This document shows positions 16,749 through 25,264 of a DNA stretch of 64,000 bases, one piece after another. The notes beneath the pieces are model-generated. The model was not told where the DNA came from and made no database searches. It saw only the letters and a list, made by a program, of their open reading frames with translations. This stretch comes from an uncultured Pontibacter sp. (GTDB lineage: Bacteria > Bacteroidota > Bacteroidia > Cytophagales > Hymenobacteraceae). Position 1 is the first letter of the stretch. The number at the start of each line of letters is the position of its first letter. The stretch is taken from NCBI RefSeq assembly GCF_947492645.1, contig NZ_CANLMZ010000004.1:62001-126000 (forward strand). Reading direction: 5' to 3'. Made by a program: the position numbers and the translations under genes.

Positions 16749-17650
16749 ACTTCAGGCTTGCAGTTTTCAAAGCTGCAGATCTCCCCCGGCACTTCCAGCT
16801 CTATGGTTACGTGGCTTATGCCCATGTCGGCCATCTCTTTGCGGATAGCTTGTTTTACTGCGCTGGTTTGTACCGGTGTAACAGCGTGAGGCACCACCGC
16901 ATGCAAACTCATAATATTGTACGTGCCGTCCATTGTCCAGATATGCAGGTCGTGGACAGACGTAACATCTGGCAGCGCGTTTAACCTGGCCTTTACATTT
17001 TCGGTATTAATATGCGCCGGAGTGCCTTGTAGCATGATTTTTATACTTTGGCGCAGGTTACGCACCACATTGTATAGTACAAATACAGTTATCCCAAGCG
17101 ATAGCAGGGGGTCTATGATAGGCCAGTCGAAAAAGTAAAGTATAATACCGCCCACTAACACGGCTGCCCATCCCAGTACATCTTCCAGCAAATGCAGCCG
17201 CACTACTTTCTCGTTCAAAGACTCACCGCCTTTTAAGCGAAGCACCGCAGCCCCGTTTACCAAAATGCCAAGTATGGCAAAGCCTACCATGCCGGCAGCA
17301 TTTACAGGTTCGGGGTTCCAGATGCGGGGTATAGCTTCTGAAAGTATAATAAAGGAGCCAACTAAAAGTATAACCGAGTTGATAACAGCACCGAGCAGCG
17401 AAAACCGCTTATAGCCAAAAGTAAAGTTTGCGTCGCGCTTCCGTTTTGCCACCTTCTCAAAATACCAGGCCAGCCCCAGCGATAAGGAATCACCCAGGTC
17501 GTGGAGTGCGTCCGAAAGTATGGCTACGCTGTTAATCCAAACCCCGCCTATAAGCTCGAGTATGGTAAAGCTAAGGTTAAGGAAGAAAGCTACCTTTATG
17601 TTGTCACCTGCGTGGTGGTGCCCGTGATCATGGTTATGACTGTGTGCCAT
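16745..17650 (-). CDS. cation diffusion facilitator (CzcD/ZitB-like) metal exporter
   Basis: A 301-residue CDF transporter: His-rich N-terminus (HSHNHDHGHHHAGD), six membrane segments, metal-site motifs SDALHDLGDS in segment 2 and HLLEDVLGW in segment 5, and a C-terminal cytoplasmic domain (VHDLHIWTMDGTYNIMSLHAV) that binds metal and dimerises. It is expected to pump Zn2+ or Cd2+ out in exchange for protons. It diverges from the two-component genes at 17807, but nothing shows they are functionally linked. Confidence 0.92.
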   Translation of the reverse strand: MAHSHNHDHGHHHAGDNIKVAFFLNLSFTILELIGGVWINSVAILSDALHDLGDSLSLGLAWYFEKVAKRKRDANFTFGYKRFSLLGAVINSVILLVGSFIILSEAIPRIWNPEPVNAAGMVGFAILGILVNGAAVLRLKGGESLNEKVVRLHLLEDVLGWAAVLVGGIILYFFDWPIIDPLLSLGITVFVLYNVVRNLRQSIKIMLQGTPAHINTENVKARLNALPDVTSVHDLHIWTMDGTYNIMSLHAVVPHAVTPVQTSAVKQAIRKEMADMGISHVTIELEVPGEICSFENCKPEV

Positions 17651-17806
17651 TGTATACTTGAAACGGATACTGCCGAAATTTGATACCTTCGTAAACTATC
17701 CAGGCAATAGGTTGTTCGGATTTTGCATGTTATAGTAACTTGCACCCCTAAGGTAAACTTTATACTTAGAATTCAAAATAGCTCCCGCTTTACTTATATT
17801 GTGCTT

Positions 17807-18484
17807 ATGAAGATCCTGCTCGTAGAAGATGAACCCAAAGTTGCCGCCTTTATCAAGAAAGGGCTTGAAGAACAGTCTTATGAAGTAGATCTGGCTTACG
17901 ATGGCATGTTTGGTGCTAAAATGGCGCACCAGAACGAGTACGATGTTATACTGCTGGATGTGATATTGCCGCACATAAACGGACTGGACGTTTGCCGCGA
18001 GATAAGGCAGCGCAACAACACGGTAGCCATACTTATGCTGACGGCCCTGGGCAGTACAGACGATAAAATAACCGGACTGGATGCCGGTGCAGACGATTAC
18101 CTTACCAAGCCCTTCGAGTTTAAAGAACTGCTTGCCCGCATACGTGCATTAACAAGACGTGGCACAGAAAACAACACCGGGGAAAAGCTCGCCATCGCCG
18201 ACCTGGAGTTGGATGTTGCTAAAAAGACGGTTACCCGTGGCGGCAAGCCTGTTAACCTGACAGCCCGTGAGTTCGCGTTGCTGTACTACCTGCTGCGCAA
18301 CCAGGGCAAAGTGGTATCCAGGGTAGATATTACCGAGCAGGTATGGGAAACATCTTTTGATACAGGCAGCAATGTGATAGATGTTTACATTAATTTTTTG
18401 CGCAAGAAAATAGATAAAGGCTACGATAATAAGCTGATCCATACTTTGGTTGGCATGGGCTATGTGCTTAAGGAGCAAGTATAA
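17807..18484 (+). CDS. OmpR/PhoB-family response regulator
   Basis: A 225-residue two-domain regulator: receiver (acidic pocket E7/D8, phospho-acceptor D51 in VILLDVILP, Lys in YLTKPFEF) and C-terminal winged helix (LDVAKKTVTRGGKPVNLTAREFALLYYLL, VIDVYINFLRKKID). It is of the CusR/QseB-like type. ATG at 17807 fits the conserved MKILLVEDEP. The kinase follows 3 nt later. The DNA-binding domain family binds tandem direct repeats, and such a repeat lies at 19880-19919 just after the kinase gene. Confidence 0.93.
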   Translation: MKILLVEDEPKVAAFIKKGLEEQSYEVDLAYDGMFGAKMAHQNEYDVILLDVILPHINGLDVCREIRQRNNTVAILMLTALGSTDDKITGLDAGADDYLTKPFEFKELLARIRALTRRGTENNTGEKLAIADLELDVAKKTVTRGGKPVNLTAREFALLYYLLRNQGKVVSRVDITEQVWETSFDTGSNVIDVYINFLRKKIDKGYDNKLIHTLVGMGYVLKEQV

Positions 18485-18487
18485 CAC

Positions 18488-19879
18488 ATGAAAATACGGA
18501 ACAAGCTGTCGCTTCAGTTTACAGGTATCATCGGCCTGATACTGGTTTTTTTCTCGTTGGTGATCTACTACTTCACGTCCATCTACCGGCAGGAGGATTT
18601 TTACAAACGCATCCATAACAGGGCCCTTGTTGCAGCAAAGTTTGTGCTGGAGTCAGAGAAAGCAAGCCCTGCGCAACGCCGCCAGAACGAGATAAACTAT
18701 TACCACGAATTACCTTACGAAGGTGTTCGGATTTATGACGATAGCGGTAAGCTGCTCTTTTCCAATAAGGTAGGAAGCTTAGACATAAGCAAACAGTTGC
18801 TGCAGCGCGTAAAAGCTAATAAGGTAGTGGAGTACGAAAAAGGCGTGCGGCAGGTGGTGGGCGTTTATTACACAAGCGAAAACAAGCATTATTACATATT
18901 TGCCTCTTCTGTGGATGCCTATAGCCTGCGTAAGCTGCAGCACCTCAAGGTTATTCTTATTGTTGGCTTTTTAGGATCGATGGTGGTGGTGCTGATCGGT
19001 GGCTGGGTTTTTTCGAAGCAGGCCCTGAAATCAATCACCAAAGTAGTTGGCGAAGCAGAGAAAATCAATGCCAGCGACCTGCACCTGCGCCTGAGCGATG
19101 CCGATGGCAAAGACGAAATATCGCACCTGGCCCAGACTTTTAACAAAATGCTGGACAGGCTGGAGCTTGCTTTCGAGATGCAGAGCACTTTCGTATCCAG
19201 CGCCTCGCATGAGTTGCGCACCCCGCTCACAGCTATGATAGGAGAGTTGGAAGTGGCCTTGATGAAACCGCGCGACGCAAAAGAGTATGAGCGCGTACTG
19301 CAGTCTACGCTGGAAGATGCCCGCCTGCTAACAGAACTGTCTAATGGGCTGCTGCAGATTGCCCAGGCAAGTATAGATCCCTCTAAAATCAAGCTGACGC
19401 AGCTCCGTTTTGATGAGCTTGTGTGGATGGCTCATGAACAAGTGCTCAAGCGCCTTCCTCATGCACACATCAGCGTCGACTTTGCCAATTTTCCGGATGA
19501 CGAGAACCACTTGATCGTGAACGGAAACGAAGCGCTGTTGCTTATTGCTGTAGTGAACGTGATGGAGAATGCCATAAAGTTCACGCCAACCGGCCAAACG
19601 GTTACAGCCCTCATCAAACTGCAGCGCAATTATGTGGTACTCGAAGTAACAGATCAGGGCTTAGGCATAGAGGAGGCGGACCTGAAGCACGTGTTTGTTC
19701 CCTTTTTCAGGGCTGAGAATGTGCGCAACATAACCGGCCACGGCATTGGTTTACCGCTGGCCGAACGTATACTTAAACTGCACAAAGGCCATATTATCGT
19801 TGATTCAAAGATAAATAAAGGCACTACGGTTACGATTAAACTGCCCCAGGCATTCTTATTTATTCCGCAGCAGCGTTAA
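18488..19879 (+). CDS. sensor histidine kinase of the OmpR-type two-component system
   Basis: A 463-residue membrane kinase: TM1 (about 13-32), a periplasmic sensor of about 115 residues (FYKRIHNRALVAAKFVLESE), TM2 (about 153-175), HAMP (about 176-228), HisKA with His241 in SSASHELRTPLTAM, and HATPase (NVMENAIKF, DQGLGIEEADLKHV, GHGIGLPLAERI). The sensor domain is of the four-helix/PAS-like short type; the signal is unknown. Stop at 19877-19879 abuts the tandem repeat. Transcribed with the response regulator. Confidence 0.93.
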   Translation: MKIRNKLSLQFTGIIGLILVFFSLVIYYFTSIYRQEDFYKRIHNRALVAAKFVLESEKASPAQRRQNEINYYHELPYEGVRIYDDSGKLLFSNKVGSLDISKQLLQRVKANKVVEYEKGVRQVVGVYYTSENKHYYIFASSVDAYSLRKLQHLKVILIVGFLGSMVVVLIGGWVFSKQALKSITKVVGEAEKINASDLHLRLSDADGKDEISHLAQTFNKMLDRLELAFEMQSTFVSSASHELRTPLTAMIGELEVALMKPRDAKEYERVLQSTLEDARLLTELSNGLLQIAQASIDPSKIKLTQLRFDELVWMAHEQVLKRLPHAHISVDFANFPDDENHLIVNGNEALLLIAVVNVMENAIKFTPTGQTVTALIKLQRNYVVLEVTDQGLGIEEADLKHVFVPFFRAENVRNITGHGIGLPLAERILKLHKGHIIVDSKINKGTTVTIKLPQAFLFIPQQR

Positions 19880-19937
19880 TTTTAATCTTATTTTAATTTC
19901 GTTTTAATCCCCTGTTAATCTGCCCAGCGTAGGTTTG
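19880..19937 (+). promoter_or_regulatory. four TTTTAAT direct repeats at 11-bp period plus -7 box, ahead of SulP
   Basis: TTTTAAT at 19880, 19891 and 19902 and TGTTAAT at 19913, each exactly 11 bp apart, one helical turn, as in PhoB/PhoP boxes. The last repeat ends 10 bp before TAGGTTTG (19930-19937), an exact -7 element, and covers the place of the -33 box. This is the layout of a response-regulator-activated promoter. The likely binder is the product of 17807-18484. Confidence 0.7.
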
Positions 19938-20014
19938 TACTAAATTAACAAAAGGTGCGTGTTGTGCTTCCTCACCGCAGCACACATCCTTTATATAAGA
20001 GTACAAACAAACGT

Positions 20015-21586
20015 ATGAAATCAGAAGAAAGAAGTTCTAATTACTTTGCCACTTTAGGAAAAGATTTGCCGGCAGGTCTTGTCGTGTTTTTAGTGGCTTT
20101 GCCCTTGTGCCTTGGTATTTCGCTGGCATCTGGTGCACCGCTTTTTGCAGGAATTATCACAGGTATAGTTGGTGGTGTTGTCGTGGCCTGGCTTAGTGGT
20201 TCTCAGCTTAGCGTGAGTGGCCCTGCTGCTGGCTTAACGGTTATTGTACTTAACGGTATCGAGACCCTGCAAACTTTTGAGGGTTTTTTAATGGCGGTAG
20301 TGCTGGCGGGTGTGTTCCAGTTATTCCTGGGCTTTTTTAAAGCGGGGGTTATCGGTTTATACTTTCCTTCTTCTGTTATTAAAGGGATGTTGGCCGCCAT
20401 CGGACTCATACTTATACTTAAGCAGATACCGCACTTTATGGGTGCCGACGAAGATTTCTTCGGCGAAATGACCTTCTTTCAGCCTGATGGCAGAACAACT
20501 TTTTCAGAGATCGGTTATGCTTTTTCTGCCATAAACGTAGGGGCGCTTATAGTAGGAGCCATATCCCTGATCATACTTATAGCCTGGGACTCTGCATTGC
20601 TTAAGCGCTTTAAATTTTTTAAGCTTGTTCCGGGTGCCCTTATCGTTGTAGTTGTATCCATTGCTTTAAACGAGCTTTTTAAAAGTGTTGCCCCTGGTTT
20701 GGCTATTTCTGCCACACATCTGGTTTCGTTGCCAAGCATCAGCAGTATAACTGATTTCGGCAATGAGCTTCGCCTACCGGACTTTGGTATCCTGACTAAT
20801 CCACAAGTATATGTGGTGGCTATCACAATTGCCATTGTTGCCAGCCTTGAAACACTATTAAGCGTAGAGGCCGTTGATAAGCTGGACCCGCACAAACGAC
20901 GCACGCCAAATAACCGTGAGTTAAAGGCACAGGGGGTAGGTAACATCATTAGTGGTTTTATAGGGGGCTTACCTATGACAGCTGTTATCGTACGTAGCTC
21001 CGCAAACATTGCAGCGGGAGGCGAAACAAAAATGTCAGCATTTATACATGGTTTGCTACTGCTTTTGTCGGTGTTGTTCCTATCAAACTATCTTAACCTG
21101 ATTCCGCTTTCGGCCTTGGCTGCTGTGCTGCTTATGGTTGGCTTTAAGCTTACAAAACCAAGCCTTTACAAATCTCAGCTAAAGATCGGCTCTGACCAGT
21201 TCATTCCCTTCATCGTCACTATCCTGGCTATTTTGTTTACTGACCTGCTTGTAGGTATCTGCGTTGGTTTGGCTGTTGGTATTTTCTACATCCTGAAAGC
21301 CAATTACAAATCGCCATACTTTTACCAGAAAGAGGAGCAGACTGACAAGGAGATTATCCGGATTAAATTAAGTGAGCACGTGTCGTTTCTTAACAAAGCC
21401 AGCATTGTGCTTACACTTGAGCATCTGCCTAAAAACAGCCATGTGATTATTGACGGAGAAAACTCAGAGTATATTGATTACGATGTGCTGGAGTCGATAC
21501 AGGCCTTCAAGAAAACCGCGCATGAGCGGAACATTAAAGTGGATATACTGAATGTGCCAGAGGTGCCTGTAATGGATATGCACTAA
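20015..21586 (+). CDS. SulP family inorganic anion transporter (probable bicarbonate type)
   Basis: A 523-residue SulP (SLC26-like) carrier: N-terminal LGKDLPAGLVVFLVALPLCL, the SGPAAGLTVIVLNGI motif of the anion site, about 12-14 membrane segments, then a short STAS-like C-terminus from about 430 (LSEHVSFLNKASIVLTLEHL). ATG at 20015 is used; the ATG at 19955 reads through non-conserved sequence. The beta-carbonic anhydrase gene is 52 nt downstream, which favours bicarbonate over sulfate as substrate (inference, as in BicA/SulP-CA gene pairs). Its promoter carries an activator-type tandem repeat. Confidence 0.88.
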   Translation: MKSEERSSNYFATLGKDLPAGLVVFLVALPLCLGISLASGAPLFAGIITGIVGGVVVAWLSGSQLSVSGPAAGLTVIVLNGIETLQTFEGFLMAVVLAGVFQLFLGFFKAGVIGLYFPSSVIKGMLAAIGLILILKQIPHFMGADEDFFGEMTFFQPDGRTTFSEIGYAFSAINVGALIVGAISLIILIAWDSALLKRFKFFKLVPGALIVVVVSIALNELFKSVAPGLAISATHLVSLPSISSITDFGNELRLPDFGILTNPQVYVVAITIAIVASLETLLSVEAVDKLDPHKRRTPNNRELKAQGVGNIISGFIGGLPMTAVIVRSSANIAAGGETKMSAFIHGLLLLLSVLFLSNYLNLIPLSALAAVLLMVGFKLTKPSLYKSQLKIGSDQFIPFIVTILAILFTDLLVGICVGLAVGIFYILKANYKSPYFYQKEEQTDKEIIRIKLSEHVSFLNKASIVLTLEHLPKNSHVIIDGENSEYIDYDVLESIQAFKKTAHERNIKVDILNVPEVPVMDMH

Positions 21587-21638
21587 TCCCCTACATCAAC
21601 AGCTAACTATAGATAAGATTAAGATACAGAAAACACAT

Positions 21639-22277
21639 ATGGAGAAAATATTTGAGAATAATAAGAAATGGGTTGCCGATAAGCTTGCTGAGGATAGAGA
21701 CTATTTTACAAAGCTTGCCATGGGGCAGAAACCGCGTTACCTCTACATCGGTTGCTCAGACAGCCGTGTGCCTGTAAACGAAATTACGGGTACAGGGCCA
21801 GGCGAAATATTTGTGCACCGCAACATCGCCAACATGGTAGTGCACACCGACATGAACTTGTTATCGGTGCTACAGTATGCCGTAGAGGTGCTCAAAGTAA
21901 AGGACATTATTATCTGCGGCCACTATGGTTGTGGTGGTGTGGCTGCGGCGGCAAGCAGCAACCAGTTTGGCTTGATCGATAACTGGCTCCGCAACATTAA
22001 AGATGTTATTCGCCTGCACGATGGTGAGCTGCAGCAGATTGAAGACGAAGAGCAGCGTTTGCGCCGCCTTGTTGAGTTGAATATTATTGAGCAGGTTATT
22101 AACCTCTCCAAAACGACTATCATCCAGAATGCCATGGCGTCAGATAACCCGCCAAACCTTTACGGCCTGGTATATGATATCAGCGAAGGCTTGCTAAGAG
22201 ACCTTAAGGTAGATGTGAAAACGCTATCGCGCTATGAGCATATCTATGGCATGAAAACGGAAGAAACCGTTGCTTAA
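21639..22277 (+). CDS. beta-class carbonic anhydrase
   Basis: A 212-residue enzyme that interconverts CO2 and bicarbonate. Zinc ligands and active-site residues are present: Cys39, Asp41 and Arg43 in GCSDSRVP, His95 and Cys98 in CGHYGCGG. Length and the C-terminal YDISEGLLRDL motif are typical of the plant-like beta class. It is the second gene of the SulP operon and ends in a strong terminator. The pair could take up and fix inorganic carbon for anaplerotic carboxylation or control pH. Confidence 0.93.
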   Translation: MEKIFENNKKWVADKLAEDRDYFTKLAMGQKPRYLYIGCSDSRVPVNEITGTGPGEIFVHRNIANMVVHTDMNLLSVLQYAVEVLKVKDIIICGHYGCGGVAAAASSNQFGLIDNWLRNIKDVIRLHDGELQQIEDEEQRLRRLVELNIIEQVINLSKTTIIQNAMASDNPPNLYGLVYDISEGLLRDLKVDVKTLSRYEHIYGMKTEETVA

Positions 22278-22317
22278 CCACCTTGTAAAATTTCATTAGT
22301 GCTGTTTGTTTTAACCA

Positions 22318-22350
22318 AAAAAAGCCCCTGCTTGCAGGGGCTTTTTTTGT
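22318..22350 (+). terminator. rho-independent terminator after carbonic anhydrase
   Basis: AAAAAAAGCCCCTG, loop CTTG, CAGGGGCTTTTTTT: an almost perfect GC-rich stem with A and T tracts, able to act in both directions between convergent genes. Confidence 0.9.
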
Positions 22351-22374
22351 TAATGTGCCAGAGATACTGTGCCT

Positions 22375-22980
22375 TTAAAACAGCAGGTAGCTTAGCATCA
22401 GGTTAAAAGATGAGTTGCGTCGTTCTCTTCCAACTAGTGCACCTTCATCGTCGATTTTCTTTAAGCCGCCATTGTAGCGCAACTCTATGCCAATGCCGTT
22501 ATTTGCTCTAAAGCCAATACCAGCCACGTAGCTGAAATCTACAGTATATGGGTTGTCGGTGATATCGGTTTCTACAGTAGTGGTTGTGCTGCTGGTGTTA
22601 ACTTCTCTTTTCTGCTTTGCTTTTGCGATAAAAGATGCCTGTGGGCCCAGGTCTATAAACATGCCGCCTGCAGACAGGTGCAGCATAACTGGAACATCCA
22701 CGTAGTTCAGTCTGTAAATGTCGTTTACCTCTGTGCTTCCGGTCTTGTTTTCAATTTTTGCGCCTTTAGAAGTATAAAGCGCCTCCACCTGCACACCAAC
22801 AAGGTCGGTAATGTGCTGCTGCAGCATTACACCAGCAGTATAACCCAGCCTATAATCGTAGTTGTCTGCGTCTTTGCCTTTAAATGTGGCATAAGTTGCT
22901 CCTGCCTTAACGCCTAATTGCTGACTGAAGCCAGAAAAGCTTACAAAAGCAAGCGCAACAAAAAGTAAGATTCTCTTCAT
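22375..22980 (-). CDS. PorT-like outer membrane beta-barrel protein
   Basis: A 201-residue protein with a signal peptide ending SGFSQ and an eight-strand barrel typical of PF13568/PF13505 (QLGVKAGATYATFKG, VGVQVEALYTSKGAK, YVDVPVMLHL, YVAGIGFRANNGIGIELRYNGG). Ends with a C-terminal aromatic LSYLLF. A related pair lies at 50232-51851. Start at 22980 fits the signal peptide and the -7 box at 23020-23027. Structural or porin role; substrate unknown. Confidence 0.85.
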   Translation of the reverse strand: MKRILLFVALAFVSFSGFSQQLGVKAGATYATFKGKDADNYDYRLGYTAGVMLQQHITDLVGVQVEALYTSKGAKIENKTGSTEVNDIYRLNYVDVPVMLHLSAGGMFIDLGPQASFIAKAKQKREVNTSSTTTTVETDITDNPYTVDFSYVAGIGFRANNGIGIELRYNGGLKKIDDEGALVGRERRNSSFNLMLSYLLF

Positions 22981-23019
22981 AAAAAGTAAATGATAACTAA
23001 AAGGGTTTTGATGATTCTG

Positions 23020-23027
23020 CAAATGTA
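23020..23027 (-). promoter_or_regulatory. -7 promoter box for PorT-like gene
   Basis: TACATTTG on the reverse strand, exact to TAnnTTTG, with a weak TCTG about 17 bp further upstream. Transcription would start near 23014, so the in-frame start at 23022 is unlikely. Confidence 0.5.
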
Positions 23028-23061
23028 GGAAAAGCTGCTTGTATCAGAATCATTTAAACAC

Positions 23062-23094
23062 AAAAAACCCTGTTGCAAGCGCAACAGGGTTTTC
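23062..23094 (-). terminator. terminator of the GYGSS-repeat gene
   Basis: AAAAAACCCTGTTGC, loop AAGC, GCAACAGGGTTTT. GC stem with T-run on the reverse strand, 76 bp after the repeat gene. Confidence 0.85.
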
Positions 23095-23169
23095 CTGTGG
23101 AGTTACATCCACTATCCTAAGGTAAATTACCAGAGGTAACCATATGAAAACGGTTGCCTGAAGGTGTTT

Positions 23170-24267
23170 CTACCACTCATAGTCTCTTCTCGAAGATGAT
23201 CCGTAAGAGTAGGGAGGTCCGCTATAGGAGTTTCCCTGTGATGAGGAGCTTCTCCCATACCGGTTGTAATCGCTGTCGCCACTACGATCCTGCATTTCAT
23301 CCATTCTTCTTCTGCGCTCTGCTTCATCATCGCCAAACCATGATTTTATTTCGTCGCCTGCACGCTCAAAGAACCCTCGGTCATGCTGGTCTCTGTCGTA
23401 GTCTGAGTTATAGCGGTCTCTGCCATACGATGAAGACGAACCATAGTTTGACGAGCCCGATCCATAGTTAGATGAACCGGAGCCGTAGCCTGAGCTGCCG
23501 TATCCAGAGGAGCCAGAGCCGTAATTGGACGATCCCGATCCATAGTTTGATCCGGAACCATAATTAGAGGATCCTGATCCGTAACCTGAGCTGCCGTATC
23601 CGCCATAACTAGATGATCCTGAGCCATAACCGGACATGCCAGATCTTCCGTAATTAGATGATCCAGAACCATAATTAGACATACCCGAACCACCATAGTT
23701 TGATGATCCTGAGCTATAGCCTGAACCATAGTTGCTTGAGCTGCGGTTTCTGTAATCATCACGATCGTTATCGTCTGTTGCTCTGTCCCAGGCGTTTGAT
23801 ACACGATTCTTAGTTCGGTCCCATGCATTTTCTATGCGGTCACCGGCGCGGTCCCAGCTGCTGTCGCTGCCATGGCGGTTTCTGTCGGAGTTGCTGCTGC
23901 CGTAGTTAGTAGAGCCGTAGTTTCCTGACGAGCCATAGTTTGAAGAGCCCGATCCATAATTAGAAGATCCAGAGCCGTAGCCTGAGCTGCCGTATCCGGA
24001 AGAACCGGAGCCGTAGTTAGATGACCCTGATCCGTAATTAGATGATCCTGCGGAACGGCCGTAGGTAGATGAATTACCATAGCCAGAGTTTGAATAGGCA
24101 TCTCTGCCTGAGCCTAACTCTCCTGATCTATAATTAGAGCTACCGTAACTACGGTTGCGTGGTGAGCTGTCAAAGTCACTTGATGAATAGTTTCTGCCTG
24201 CACTTCTTGATTCAGACCTGTAGTTGTCGTTGTACGGGTTGTAGCCCGAGTTCTCATAGCTTCTCAT
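23170..24267 (-). CDS. low-complexity GYGSSNYGSGSS repeat protein with amphipathic helices
   Basis: A 365-residue hydrophilic protein of three parts. Blocks of NYGSGSS/GYGSS repeats at about 75-140 and 195-295 make it rich in Gly, Ser, Tyr. Between them lies a charged amphipathic stretch with AGDRIENAWDRTKNRVSNAW, and near the end EIKSWFGDDEAERRRRMDE. The SWFGDDEAERRR motif occurs in several stress-associated Bacteroidota proteins, as far as I recall; no function is known. No signal peptide, so cytoplasmic. The two repeat blocks share a nearly identical core at DNA level, showing internal duplication. ATG at 24267 is chosen over 24312. Possibly a stress or condensate-forming protein (inference). 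Confidence 0.8.
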   Translation of the reverse strand: MRSYENSGYNPYNDNYRSESRSAGRNYSSSDFDSSPRNRSYGSSNYRSGELGSGRDAYSNSGYGNSSTYGRSAGSSNYGSGSSNYGSGSSGYGSSGYGSGSSNYGSGSSNYGSSGNYGSTNYGSSNSDRNRHGSDSSWDRAGDRIENAWDRTKNRVSNAWDRATDDNDRDDYRNRSSSNYGSGYSSGSSNYGGSGMSNYGSGSSNYGRSGMSGYGSGSSSYGGYGSSGYGSGSSNYGSGSNYGSGSSNYGSGSSGYGSSGYGSGSSNYGSGSSNYGSSSSYGRDRYNSDYDRDQHDRGFFERAGDEIKSWFGDDEAERRRRMDEMQDRSGDSDYNRYGRSSSSQGNSYSGPPYSYGSSSRRDYEW

Positions 24268-24785
24268 AGTTGTTCTTTTTGTGTTAAGTGAAAAGTCATT
24301 TTCCCGTAGCAAAAAATAAGCTACGACGTGTTTTTTTACGACGTTGCTTGTGTTTAGTTATCAATGCCTTACTTAACTTCTTGATTTTAAAAAAAGCTTT
24401 TAACGAGCAGCAGCGCCTGGTAATTAGCAAATTTTACCTTTTTAGGTTTTAAACTGCATGCTTGCGCTTGCTACGCTATTATATTAATAGATAGGATTTG
24501 CACTTTAAGGCTTTTATGATAACTCAGATTATATAACAGCATTAAGCCAAAGAAAGCGTGGTTTCAATGTAAATCTTGTTTTGAATGAACTTATATTGCA
24601 TTATATTTGATTGGATAATATTCTGGAATTGTAATGATTTAAGCTTTAGGTTATTTTTATTTGCTTAAATAACTGTAAGTTTACATTTGCAGCTCAAGCT
24701 CAAAAACGGGATAATCCTGAGAGGTCCGCTGTTAAAGGATCGAAGACAGCCCAAAAGATTACGAATAAACTTTTAGCCAAATACA
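24268..24785. other. 518-bp AT-rich intergenic region
   Basis: Divergent promoters for the repeat protein and the lipoprotein. Near the repeat gene there is a small hairpin (CGTAGC at 24305, GCTACG at 24320) and a direct repeat ACGACGT on both sides of a T-run. The right part carries the clear promoter at 24660-24689. No ORF with coding character is seen. Confidence 0.5.
24660..24689 (+). promoter_or_regulatory. Bacteroidota-type promoter of the 133-aa lipoprotein
   Basis: TTTG at 24660-24663, 18-bp spacer, TACATTTG at 24682-24689. Both boxes match the consensus. Predicted start near 24696, giving a leader of about 90 nt before the ATG at 24786, long enough for a regulatory element though none is recognised. 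Confidence 0.65.
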
Positions 24786-25187
24786 ATGAAACTGAAAACA
24801 ATGCTGGTATCTGTGGTAGCCGTTAGTATGCTTACCGCATGTGAGGATCTTTTTGAGGACGGAAGCTTACAGCCAGATGGATCTAAGCCAAGCCTTACGA
24901 TTAATAATCCATCAAACAACCAGACAATTAATACGTCACAGGGGCTTCGCCTAAGCGTTACAGCTGTAGACAAAGATCTGGTTAAAGACATTGAGTTTAC
25001 AGTTAGCGGATTGAATTCAGAAACGGTACTGTTTAAGTTTAAGAAATTCCCGGAAAGAAACGTGATCGACTTTGATACAACAGTTGCGATAAGTGGCATA
25101 ACGCCGGGTGTGTATAAACTGCAGGTATCTGCAACAGATAAGCGCACAAACCTAGAGCAGCAGGAAGTAAAATTTACTGTAAAGTAA
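24786..25187 (+). CDS. small Ig-like lipoprotein
   Basis: A 133-residue protein with signal and lipobox LTAC (Cys19), an acidic linker, and a single beta-sandwich-like domain with SLTINNPSNNQTINTSQGLR and SGITPGVYKLQVSATDKRT, as seen in DUF4625/Ig-like or Big domains. Probably a surface lipoprotein. It has its own promoter and terminator, so it is monocistronic. Ligand unknown. Confidence 0.8.
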   Translation: MKLKTMLVSVVAVSMLTACEDLFEDGSLQPDGSKPSLTINNPSNNQTINTSQGLRLSVTAVDKDLVKDIEFTVSGLNSETVLFKFKKFPERNVIDFDTTVAISGITPGVYKLQVSATDKRTNLEQQEVKFTVK

Positions 25188-25203
25188 ATCTAACGTATAG
25201 ATG

Positions 25204-25244
25204 GAACAGAAAAAGGGGTACCGCGAGGCGCCCCTTTTCTGTTT
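25204..25244. terminator. bidirectional terminator between lipoprotein and topoisomerase
   Basis: AACAGAAAAAGGGG ... CCCCTTTTCTGTT stem of about 13 bp around a short CG-rich loop, with A and T tracts on either side; serves the convergent genes. Confidence 0.85.
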
Positions 25245-25264
25245 TAATGCGAGTCGGTCATACT

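Noticed and set aside
23440..24060. Regular repeats considered as a CRISPR array
   Set aside because: Repeats vary in length, are in frame with a protein, and have no unique spacers or cas genes nearby.
23346..24101. Open frames of 89-160 codons over the GYGSS-repeat gene
   Set aside because: They are shifted readings of the repeat and give Thr/Ala/Gln/Met repeats without homology; the repeat protein frame has a sound start, ends and terminator.
24700..24785. Riboswitch or tRNA-like fold in the 90-nt leader of the 133-aa lipoprotein
   Set aside because: No known aptamer motif, tRNA loop sequence or strong hairpin is visible.
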